Assembly (NCBI GenBank): GCA_024742415.1
Contig: JANSYN010000012.1
Span: 62,001-126,000, forward strand
Origin: Gammaproteobacteria bacterium
GTDB lineage: Bacteria; Pseudomonadota; Gammaproteobacteria; Pseudomonadales; Halieaceae
DNA length: 64,000 bases
Direction: 5' to 3'
A program made the translations under genes and the position numbers. The stretch's first letter is position 1, and every line of letters starts with the position of its first letter. The notes under the pieces were generated by a model. It worked only from the letters and a program-made list of their open reading frames with translations, ran no database searches and had not been told where the DNA came from. Positions 49,490-57,214 of this stretch are shown here, piece by piece.

Positions 49490-51259
49490 GTGACCGCCCC
49501 CCGCCAACTTATCCTTGCAACAATGCTACTACTGCTGACCGGCCCCTGGGCCAGCGTCGCGGCCACCGCACAAGACAGTGCAATTGCCGATCCGGCGCAG
49601 AACACGGTGCCCATCATCGACTATCAACAACGCTTTCTGCCCACCGTGGGTCGCAATGGCATGGTCGTCGCACCAGAGAAAATTGCTGCAGAAGTTGGTC
49701 TCTCGATACTGCAGGCCGGTGGCAACGCCGTTGATGCGGCGGTGGCAACTGGTTTTGCACTGGCCGTTACTTATCCACGTGCAGGCAATCTTGGCGGCGG
49801 CGGTTTCATGCTGATTCACCTGGCCGCAGACAACAAACAAACCTTTATCGATTACCGTGAAACTGCACCGGCTGCCGCCAGCGCCGACCTGTTCCTCAAT
49901 GACAAGGGCGAAGTAGACAAGATGCGTGAGTACTTTAGCCACCAGTCTGCCGGGGTACCGGGCACTGTGGCGGGCATGCTGCTGGCGCAGGAACGCTACG
50001 GCCTGTTGTCGCGCGAAAAAGTGCTGGCGCCGGCGATCAAACTGGCCAGCCAGGGCATCGCGGTTTCCTATGCGCTGAACTTCGAACTAAGCGCGCGTGC
50101 CGCCCAGTTGCGCCGCAACCCCGAGGCGGCGCGCCTGTTTCTCGACGCCGACGGCAACGCACTAGCAGTGGGACAAACCTGGAAGCAGCCCGAACTGGCC
50201 TGGACCCTGACGCAAATACAGGAGGATGGTTTTGAAGGCTTCTATACCGGCCCTATTGCCCAGCGCATCGCACAGGAGATGCGCCGTGGCAATGGCCTGA
50301 TTACCGAAGCTGACCTGGCAGGGTATACCGCAGTGGAGCGCGAGCCCGTGCGCGGCACTTTTCGGGAATACGCCATTGTTTCGGCACCACCACCCTCCTC
50401 GGGAGGCATTCACATCCTGCAGATGCTGAACATTCTGGAGGGCTTCGATCTGGCGTCGATGGGCCACAACTCTGCCGCCTACCTGCACCACCTCACAGAA
50501 AGCATGAAGCTGGCCTACGCCGATCGCAGCGTCTATCTCGGCGACCCGGATTTTGTCCAGGTGCCTACCGCAAAGCTGATTGACAAGGATTACGCCGCAC
50601 GCCAACGCAGCACTATCAGTGCCACATCCGCGCGGCCCGCAGACGATATTGCGCCCGGCGCAGAACTGGCTGAGGGCGGCACAGAGACGACCCACTACTC
50701 CGTAGCGGACCGGTTCGGCAACGTCGTGAGCAACACCTACACCTTGAATTTCAGTTTCGGTTCACACATCGCCGTACCCGGCACAGGTATGTTGCTCAAC
50801 AACGAGATGGCAGATTTTGCCGCACGGCCCGGCTTTGCCAACGCCTTCGGGCTCGTTCAGGGGCAGGCCAACAAAATAGAGCCAGGCAAACGGCCGTTAT
50901 CGTCCATGAGCCCCACGATTGTCATGAAAAACGGCGCACCGTGGCTTGCCACTGGCAGCCCTGGCGGCAGCATTATTATCAACACCGTGTTACAGACGAT
51001 TCTCAACGCGATGGAATTCAACATGAACATTGCCACCGCCGCCGCCGCGCCACGTATTCATCACCAATGGATGCCCGACAAACTGCGTGTAGAGCAAGGC
51101 ATCAGTATAGACACCCTCAACCTGCTTATCGCCATGGGTCACCCGGTCGAAGTGGGGGAACGCACACAGGGCCGCACCAACTCGCTGGTGCTCGAAGGTG
51201 GCTGGTTGTACGGAGCCACCGACAGTCGCCGTCCCGGCGGCTGGGTCGCCGCGTATTGA
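49490..51259 (+). CDS. ggt: Gamma-glutamyltransferase (periplasmic)
   Basis: 589 residues. Splits glutathione and transfers the glutamyl group. A signal peptide, the large-subunit motifs (GGNAVDAAVATGFALAV, GNLGGGGFMLI, YRETAP) and the autoprocessing nucleophile Thr400 (TTHYSVAD), with GTGMLLNNEM and TGSPGGSIIINTV in the small subunit. The GTG start lies 12 bases after aaagga. Confidence 0.95.
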   Translation: MTAPRQLILATMLLLLTGPWASVAATAQDSAIADPAQNTVPIIDYQQRFLPTVGRNGMVVAPEKIAAEVGLSILQAGGNAVDAAVATGFALAVTYPRAGNLGGGGFMLIHLAADNKQTFIDYRETAPAAASADLFLNDKGEVDKMREYFSHQSAGVPGTVAGMLLAQERYGLLSREKVLAPAIKLASQGIAVSYALNFELSARAAQLRRNPEAARLFLDADGNALAVGQTWKQPELAWTLTQIQEDGFEGFYTGPIAQRIAQEMRRGNGLITEADLAGYTAVEREPVRGTFREYAIVSAPPPSSGGIHILQMLNILEGFDLASMGHNSAAYLHHLTESMKLAYADRSVYLGDPDFVQVPTAKLIDKDYAARQRSTISATSARPADDIAPGAELAEGGTETTHYSVADRFGNVVSNTYTLNFSFGSHIAVPGTGMLLNNEMADFAARPGFANAFGLVQGQANKIEPGKRPLSSMSPTIVMKNGAPWLATGSPGGSIIINTVLQTILNAMEFNMNIATAAAAPRIHHQWMPDKLRVEQGISIDTLNLLIAMGHPVEVGERTQGRTNSLVLEGGWLYGATDSRRPGGWVAAY

Positions 51260-51267
51260 CCGGACGG

Positions 51268-51283
51268 GTGCTGCGCGCAGCAC
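51268..51283. terminator. Inverted repeat between convergent ggt and thioesterase genes
   Basis: A perfect 16-base palindrome (gtgctgcgcgcagcac) in the 31-base gap. There is no T run on either side, so it may stop both transcripts only weakly or protect mRNA ends. Confidence 0.4.
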
Positions 51284-51290
51284 AGACTCG

Positions 51291-52085
51291 TCAACGGGGT
51301 TTGGGAATACGCAACTTTGCAGTTTGCCGACTCAGCGCGACCAGTGTTCCCGACGCATCCCAATACTGACCATCCTCTTCCAGTACACCAGCGCTTACAT
51401 GCCGCGTCTCCAAACGGGCCTGAATGGGCCCGGGTGACGGATGGGCACGCACTTGCACCGTCAACTCAATGGTCGGCACCCATCCCACTGGCCCAACGAC
51501 GCTGAACACCGGAGGGGGCAGCGCATCGGCAAACATCAACAGCGAGATCACATCGGGCGGGGTGGCATCCCTGTGCTGCATCCAGCCATCAAAAACACCA
51601 CTGCCGTCGGGCTCACGGCGGGTAAACACCTCTTTGCCCGACACCAGTCGCAGTTCGACACGTTGGCGCAATTCGATGCCTTTCTGTGGGGAAGGCTCGC
51701 AAGCCTCCCAGGGTGGAAATTCCGGCCTGATCACGTTCGTCCAGCTCTCGCCCTGCAGGTTTTCCAGATCCGTATAGGCCGCCGTCACCTTGACCTTCAG
51801 TTGGTCGTCCTGGAACATGCCCACCTCGGCGAAACTTGTACTGCCGCCCACGCGCAAGATGTCGATCCGGCAATCCACCGGACCCAGGGTGGTGGGCGAC
51901 AAGAAAAATGCGTTAACCGTCAATGGATCCTTGTGCGGTAGGGCCGCGCGTAACACTCGCCCGGCAATACCCAGCACATAACCCCCGTTCGGCACCTCGC
52001 CAACGCGCCATCCTTCATGCACCTCGCCGCGATACAGACCGTCATCGACCTTTACCACCGCAGTATCCTGTTCAAACTGCCCCAT
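51291..52085 (-). CDS. Acyl-CoA thioesterase-like (TesB/4HBT_3) protein
   Basis: 264 residues with a double hot-dog layout: GEVPNGGYVLGIAGRVL and PLTVNAFFLSPTT in the first half, MFADALPPPVF and PTIELTVQVRAHP in the second, which ends near SRQTAKLRIPKPR. ATG 52085 follows gggga. Likely hydrolyses acyl-CoA esters; the substrate is unknown. It is divergent from the large envelope operon. Confidence 0.87.
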   Translation of the reverse strand: MGQFEQDTAVVKVDDGLYRGEVHEGWRVGEVPNGGYVLGIAGRVLRAALPHKDPLTVNAFFLSPTTLGPVDCRIDILRVGGSTSFAEVGMFQDDQLKVKVTAAYTDLENLQGESWTNVIRPEFPPWEACEPSPQKGIELRQRVELRLVSGKEVFTRREPDGSGVFDGWMQHRDATPPDVISLLMFADALPPPVFSVVGPVGWVPTIELTVQVRAHPSPGPIQARLETRHVSAGVLEEDGQYWDASGTLVALSRQTAKLRIPKPR

Positions 52086-52128
52086 GAACTCCCCTGACAT
52101 ACAGTTGGACAATGTTAGGGACGGTATT

Positions 52129-52158
52129 TTGTCTGCCCGCCCTGTGAATGTATATACT
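52129..52158 (+). promoter_or_regulatory. Candidate promoter of the envelope operon
   Basis: TTGTCT (4 of 6) and TATACT (5 of 6) with an 18-base spacer, 62 bases before the start codon at 52221, in the intergenic gap shared with the thioesterase gene. No other promoter-like site was seen within the tightly packed operon. Confidence 0.5.
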
Positions 52159-52220
52159 GTTGGGGTGTCTGATTGAACGAATGTGCCGCTGTCAACAGTG
52201 GTAAGCAGGTGGTCATTGCA

Positions 52221-53396
52221 ATGACTGGAATCTGGCTGGTAGCACTCGCTGTGATCGCAATCGCACTGCCCTGCCAGGCGCAGGATGCAGAGCTTGTTGA
52301 TTCCTATCTCAGCATCATCGACGAGATCGAAGCCCGTGACGGCGCCTATGGGGCGGATCTGTCAGAACCACTGCTGGGCCTCGCCACCGCCCTCAACGCG
52401 CGCGGCCAGTTCGCCGACGCCATTCCCATGTTCAAGCGCGGCGTACACCTGGCGCGCATCAACGATGGCTTGTACAGTGCTTCCCAGCTGCCACATCTCG
52501 AAGGGGAGATAGCCGCACACATCGGCGTAGGCAATTATGCAGAGGCCGACGAGCGCTATCGCTATCTCTACAGGGTGCAGAAACGCACGCTGGGTAATAC
52601 CGACGCCTACACGCGCGCACTGCTCGACCACGCCGACTGGGACTTTCGGGCATACCAGCTGGGCCTGGATGACGACCCTTATGCCCGCCTGTTAAGAATG
52701 CAAAAGCGCTACGACCAGGCGCTGGCCAATATCAGCCAGAACGAACAGGCCAACGCGGAGTCACTGCTGGCGCCGATGCGAGGCCTGCTGCGAACACGCT
52801 ACCTGATCGCCAATTATGATGGCGAAGCGATGCGCCAAACGCTGTACGCGGACGAATTCACGCGCCAACAACGCTTGCGTGAGTTTGAGATGAATCAACT
52901 GCGCAACTACGAGTATGGCCGTGATTTGATCCTGCACATGTACAAACTGCAGCAGGCACTCGTTGAACACCAGGGCTATGATGCAGCGACGCCTGCCCAA
53001 AGCCTGGCTCGACTGGGAGACTGGCACTTGTACCACGGCAAGCGTTTTGCAGCACTGGAAGCCTATAACGCTGCCCTTGCGGAACTCGCCGCACTGGATG
53101 ATGCCCAACAACAGACGGCCCGGCTCTTCGCAGAGCCGGTAGCGCTGCCCAGCATCGATGGGCTGTTGGCACTGCCGCAGCGGCTCGACAGCACTACAGG
53201 CGACGTCATGATTGAGTTCAGCGTGAGCAGCCGCGGGCAGGTCTACGATATAGAACGGATAGATGACAACAAGGCGTTTGATCGAACGGCGTCAAGCCTG
53301 ACACGCCAGTTGCGCAAAACCCGGTTCAGGCCGCGTTTTGCCGACGGCCAACCCGTGGAAACAACTGACATTGTTTATGCCTACGACATCCAATAA
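52221..53396 (+). CDS. TPR-type periplasmic protein with TonB-C-like C-terminus
   Basis: 391 residues. One N-terminal hydrophobic helix (MTGIWLVALAVIAIALPCQA), cleaved or kept as an anchor, then TPR-like helices (about 45-330; FADAIPMFKRGVHLAR, YAEADERYRYLYRVQKR). The last 80 residues (GDVMIEFSVSSRGQVYDIERI ... RFRPRFADGQPV) resemble the TonB C-terminal fold. The ATG at 52221 follows aggtgg by 8 bases; the upstream TTG at 52173 is a poorer start. First gene of the operon. A TonB-like tail next to a TolQ/ExbB-like gene suggests a force-transfer role, which is inference. Confidence 0.75.
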   Translation: MTGIWLVALAVIAIALPCQAQDAELVDSYLSIIDEIEARDGAYGADLSEPLLGLATALNARGQFADAIPMFKRGVHLARINDGLYSASQLPHLEGEIAAHIGVGNYAEADERYRYLYRVQKRTLGNTDAYTRALLDHADWDFRAYQLGLDDDPYARLLRMQKRYDQALANISQNEQANAESLLAPMRGLLRTRYLIANYDGEAMRQTLYADEFTRQQRLREFEMNQLRNYEYGRDLILHMYKLQQALVEHQGYDAATPAQSLARLGDWHLYHGKRFAALEAYNAALAELAALDDAQQQTARLFAEPVALPSIDGLLALPQRLDSTTGDVMIEFSVSSRGQVYDIERIDDNKAFDRTASSLTRQLRKTRFRPRFADGQPVETTDIVYAYDIQ

Positions 53397-54417
53397 GCCG
53401 CCCCTTTGGCGCATCGCCGCAGTCGCACCACTGCTGGCAAGCTGCGCCCTGCTCATAGGCTGCCCGAGCGCAAGCACGCCCACCAAAGAGTCGGGCGGCG
53501 CGCCGGCCATGCCCGGAGGTGGCGCCGTCAGCATACCCGGTGCCGGTTCGCCGGCGGGTAGCCCGGGTGGAATGCCAGAAGCGATGCCTGGCGCATCAGC
53601 CGGCACAGGCACAACGCCAGGCATGCCCCCAGACGCTTCCGCGCAGACAGGTTCTGGGGGCAGCTCCGCAGGAACGCCTGACGGCATGCCCAATGGCGCG
53701 CAGGAAGGGCGTGCTGGCGGTGGCAGTAGCGATGAAACAATCGCGGGCGCTGCCGCCGGAAACGACGGTTCAGCATCGGCGGCTGAACCTGGCTTCGAGC
53801 CCACAAGGCAAGGTGAACAGAGCCTTCCCGATTTGCGCGATAATCCCAGACGCGGCCAGAGCGGCCCGGCCTTTCCGGGCGCTACCGCCCAGGGTCCCGG
53901 GGCCATGCCGCCCGTGCACAGTCCACCGGTGGGCGACGCGGCTCAACCGGACGCAACAGCCGCAGGCGACCCTGGCGCGGCGCCAGTAGGCGGAGTTGGT
54001 CAGGGGCCCCTGACGAACGCTGAACAGGTAGCCATTCTCGACGCGGAGTTAGAGCGCAGTACCGGCGATTTTGACGCACTGATTCTCGAGGAACAGGCAC
54101 AACAGCGACAGCGGGATCGCGAACAGGTTGAGCGCGCGCCTGCCGAAGAAGATGACGCTCAGACCAGCACGTTCCCCGGCGGCACAGCCAGCGCGCCACG
54201 CGCAGCCGGCTATGACGGTCCCGTTCCAGGCGGCAGTGCCGGTGGCGGGCCGCCCGCTGACCCCGCCAAGTATCCGCCACCGAAAGACATCCCGGCCGGC
54301 GATGATGACGACGTCGTCGCCCGCCAGCTGCGCGAGGCCGCCATGCGCGAGCCCGACCCGGCCGTGAGGGAAAGGCTCTGGGATGAATATCGCAAGTACA
54401 AGGGCATCAGCCAGTGA
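53377..54417 (+). CDS. Low-complexity Gly/Pro/Ala-rich lipoprotein
   Basis: 346 residues, no family recognised. Lipobox LIGC with Cys29, followed by about 210 residues of Gly, Pro, Ala, Ser and Met-rich disordered sequence (runs such as PGGMPEAMPGASAGTG), then a charged helical part (AILDAELERSTGDFDALILEEQ) and a C-terminal motif (REAAMREPDPAVRERLWDEYRKY). It looks like an outer-membrane-tethered spacer with a small binding end. The ATG overlaps the previous gene by 20 bases, the next gene by 4. Confidence 0.75.
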   Translation: MPTTSNKPPLWRIAAVAPLLASCALLIGCPSASTPTKESGGAPAMPGGGAVSIPGAGSPAGSPGGMPEAMPGASAGTGTTPGMPPDASAQTGSGGSSAGTPDGMPNGAQEGRAGGGSSDETIAGAAAGNDGSASAAEPGFEPTRQGEQSLPDLRDNPRRGQSGPAFPGATAQGPGAMPPVHSPPVGDAAQPDATAAGDPGAAPVGGVGQGPLTNAEQVAILDAELERSTGDFDALILEEQAQQRQRDREQVERAPAEEDDAQTSTFPGGTASAPRAAGYDGPVPGGSAGGGPPADPAKYPPPKDIPAGDDDDVVARQLREAAMREPDPAVRERLWDEYRKYKGISQ

Positions 54418-55625
54418 GCGCACTGCGCCTGGTACTGTGCATACTGCTGATGCTGGCCACCGGCTGCGTCAATCACACGGTGCGCAGCACGCAGGTGCCG
54501 GCCATCAATGTGCCTGCCGCCCCCATCCCTGAAGCATTCCTGCTGGATGTCGGTATTGTCGCATTCGACCCGGGCATCGATGACCACGACGAAGACGAGG
54601 ACATGCCCATCTACCCCGAAGTACGCCGGGCAGAGTCACTGTTCCTGCCTAACCAACTGGCGGCGGCACTACAAGAGAGCGGCGCCTGGGGTGCGGTGCG
54701 TGTACTGCCCGATGAAAGCCAACTGACAGACCTCGTCATCACGGGGAAGATTCTCCATTCCGACGGAGAGAAGCTGCAACTGGCCGTGCGCGCCAGCGAC
54801 TCACGGGGCGTCACCTGGCTGGACAAGACATACAAAAGCCACGCCAGCGGCTACGCCTACACCGTCACCGCTCGCAGCTCACAGGATCCATTCCAGGCCA
54901 TTTTTAACCAGATTGCCAATGACCTGCTGGCCGCGCTTGAGAAAGTTGAACTGGGCGAACGCCGCGAGGTGCGTCTGGTGACCGAGCTGTTGTTTGCGCA
55001 GAGTTTTTCCGAAGAAGCTTTTCGCGGCTATCTGGTCAGGGGCAGCGGCAAAACCTACAGCATCGTCAGGTTGCCCGCCGAAGAAGACCCCATGCTCAAC
55101 AGGGTGCGCAAGATCAGGGAGCGGGACCACCTGTTCATCGACACGCTGCAAGACTACTACGTGACCTTCGATGAGCTTATGAGTGACCCGTATCACGAGT
55201 GGCGACGGCTTAGCTATGAAGAGGTGATCGCCATTCAGGAGCTCAAGGCCCAGAGCAGGCAGCAGCTCATCACAGGAGCCATTGCGGTGCTGGGCGGAAT
55301 AGCGGCGCAGGTAGAGGGCGACCACGAGGCCAGCCGAGCCGCCGGCAGAATCGCGGTGCTCGGTGGCGCCTATATCATCAAAAGCGGCCTGTACAAGCGC
55401 AACGAAACACAAATCCATGTTGAAGCACTGCAGGAACTGGGCGAATCCATGGAGATGGAAATCGCCCCCAAGGTCATCGAGTTGGAGGATCGCACCATCA
55501 CACTCAGCGGCAGCGTCGAGGATCAATACGCACAATGGCGCGATCTTCTGGCAGAGATCTACCGCAAGGAAGTCGGCGATCTGCAGCCTCTGGAAGCCGT
55601 CGCCAGCGACCCTGCTACACTGTAG
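54414..55625 (+). CDS. Conserved-type lipoprotein with hydrophobic central segment
   Basis: 403 residues, not recognised. Lipobox ATGC with Cys18. A domain at about 40-180 with LLDVGIVAFDPGI, LAAALQESGAWGAVRVLPDES and LVITGKILHSDGEKLQLAV has the alternating alpha/beta pattern seen in PelC/LptE-like periplasmic lipoproteins (inference). A hydrophobic stretch at about 283-297 (LITGAIAVLGGIAAQ) may insert into or pack on a membrane. The GTG start overlaps the previous stop (GTGA). Confidence 0.75.
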   Translation: MSALRLVLCILLMLATGCVNHTVRSTQVPAINVPAAPIPEAFLLDVGIVAFDPGIDDHDEDEDMPIYPEVRRAESLFLPNQLAAALQESGAWGAVRVLPDESQLTDLVITGKILHSDGEKLQLAVRASDSRGVTWLDKTYKSHASGYAYTVTARSSQDPFQAIFNQIANDLLAALEKVELGERREVRLVTELLFAQSFSEEAFRGYLVRGSGKTYSIVRLPAEEDPMLNRVRKIRERDHLFIDTLQDYYVTFDELMSDPYHEWRRLSYEEVIAIQELKAQSRQQLITGAIAVLGGIAAQVEGDHEASRAAGRIAVLGGAYIIKSGLYKRNETQIHVEALQELGESMEMEIAPKVIELEDRTITLSGSVEDQYAQWRDLLAEIYRKEVGDLQPLEAVASDPATL

Positions 55626-55659
55626 CACCGCAACCCCAGCGCCTGACCTGTACCGCCCA

Positions 55660-57213
55660 ATGCCCGAGCACAACCAACCCCTTGAACCTACGCCCTTTGA
55701 GCCAGCCAGACCGCAACCAGGCAGCCAGCGTACGGCGCATCACGCTGCGTCTACATCACGGCTATCTGGCGCCTGGCTGCCAGCAGCCCTGGGTCTGCTC
55801 ATTGGTGCAGCGCTGCTGGTTTTTTTCTGGTTACCGGACAACGTCCCGGCCGGAGCGGCAGGCGCCAGCGCACCGGCCAGCGAAGAACAGCAGGCCGTGG
55901 CAAAGAGCAAAGCATCAGCCACGCCTGCGACCACCGCACCAGCCGCCGCGGTGCCAGAGCAGTCGCCCTGGGCCGATGCACAGCAAGCACGCTTGCGACT
56001 GGCAGCACAGGACATTCTGGCGGACCTGATCGACCTGCAGTTTGCGCTGGAGGAGCAAGGCGTAGAGCAATGGGCACCGGACGCCTTTGCTGCGGCCGCC
56101 GAACTGGCAACAAAAGGAGACGGTTTTTATCGAGCGCAACAGTACACCGAGGCGAGCGAGCGGTATCAGCAGGGTTTGCAGATACTGCGCGAGACTTCGG
56201 AGTCAATACCTCAGAGAATTGACGCGCTGGTGCAGGGCGCCAACACAGCGATAGACGGTGCCGACCTGCCCCGGGCAACCGATGCGGTGACGTTGCTCGC
56301 AGTCATTGATCCCGACAACAGCGCACTGACTGACCTGCAAGCGCGGCTGGCCACGCTACCTGCGCTGATAGCCGCACTGGGCAAGGCGCGTCAGCACGAG
56401 GAGCAAGGCGAGCTGACGGCTGCCGCCAACGCGCTGGAGCAAGCGGTAGCCCTGGACCCACTCCACCGAGGCGCAGCGCAGGCACTGGATCGTGTCAACG
56501 CAAACATCACTGAGCGCGATTTCCAAAATGCCATGAGCCGTGGCTATGGCAAACTTGGCAGTGGTGAACACGACGCCGCTATTGCAGCGTTCGAGGCGGC
56601 CAGGGCACTTAAACCCGGTTCAGCGGAGGCCGCCAGCGCCATCACCGAGGCCCAGTCGTTGCGCAGCGCAAACCAGTTAATCACGCTGAAGGATCGCGGC
56701 CTTGCCCACGAATCGCAAGAACAGTGGCCGCAGGCCGTGGCCGTCTATGAGACTGCACTTGCCATAGACGGCAGCATACTGTTTGCGCGGGAAGGCCTTG
56801 AGCGCAGCACCGGGCGCGCCGCCATTGCCCGACAGTTTAGCGAGATCATGGCAGACCCGGACCGACTGACCAACACGGTGATCGCAGAACAGGCCCGCGC
56901 CTTTTTGCGCCACAGTGAAGGGATCACGCCGCGCGGTCCCGTGCTGCAAGCACAGATCAGCGACCTTAACGAACTGTTGCAGCGTTATTCCACGCCGGTC
57001 TCGGTGACCGTCAACTCTGACGGACAAACCGATATCGTCATCTACAAGGTTGGCAAGTTGGGCAGTTTTGAGCGTCGCACCCTCAAACTGCGACCAGGCG
57101 CGTACACCGCCGTTGGCTCCCGCCTGGGTTATCGCGATGTTCGCAAGTCATTTCGGGTGAGCCATACGGAACCGGAATCAAGCGTGACCGTCATTTGCAC
57201 AGAGCCCATCTAA
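55660..57213 (+). CDS. Membrane-anchored TPR protein with PEGA-like C-terminus
   Basis: 517 residues. A proline-rich cytoplasmic N-terminus, one membrane helix (about 37-58), an Ala/Pro-rich linker, and TPR-like repeats (about 100-430; e.g. YTEASERYQQGLQILRE, LTAAANALEQAVALDP, HDAAIAAFEAARALKP). The last 75 residues (SVTVNSDGQTDIVIYKVGKL, RPGAYTAVGSRLGYRDVRKSF) look like a PEGA-type domain. ATG 55660 has no clear ribosome site, so coupling to the upstream gene is likely. It is followed one base later by the PEGA/SUMF1 gene. Confidence 0.75.
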   Translation: MPEHNQPLEPTPFEPARPQPGSQRTAHHAASTSRLSGAWLPAALGLLIGAALLVFFWLPDNVPAGAAGASAPASEEQQAVAKSKASATPATTAPAAAVPEQSPWADAQQARLRLAAQDILADLIDLQFALEEQGVEQWAPDAFAAAAELATKGDGFYRAQQYTEASERYQQGLQILRETSESIPQRIDALVQGANTAIDGADLPRATDAVTLLAVIDPDNSALTDLQARLATLPALIAALGKARQHEEQGELTAAANALEQAVALDPLHRGAAQALDRVNANITERDFQNAMSRGYGKLGSGEHDAAIAAFEAARALKPGSAEAASAITEAQSLRSANQLITLKDRGLAHESQEQWPQAVAVYETALAIDGSILFAREGLERSTGRAAIARQFSEIMADPDRLTNTVIAEQARAFLRHSEGITPRGPVLQAQISDLNELLQRYSTPVSVTVNSDGQTDIVIYKVGKLGSFERRTLKLRPGAYTAVGSRLGYRDVRKSFRVSHTEPESSVTVICTEPI

Positions 57214-57214
57214 C

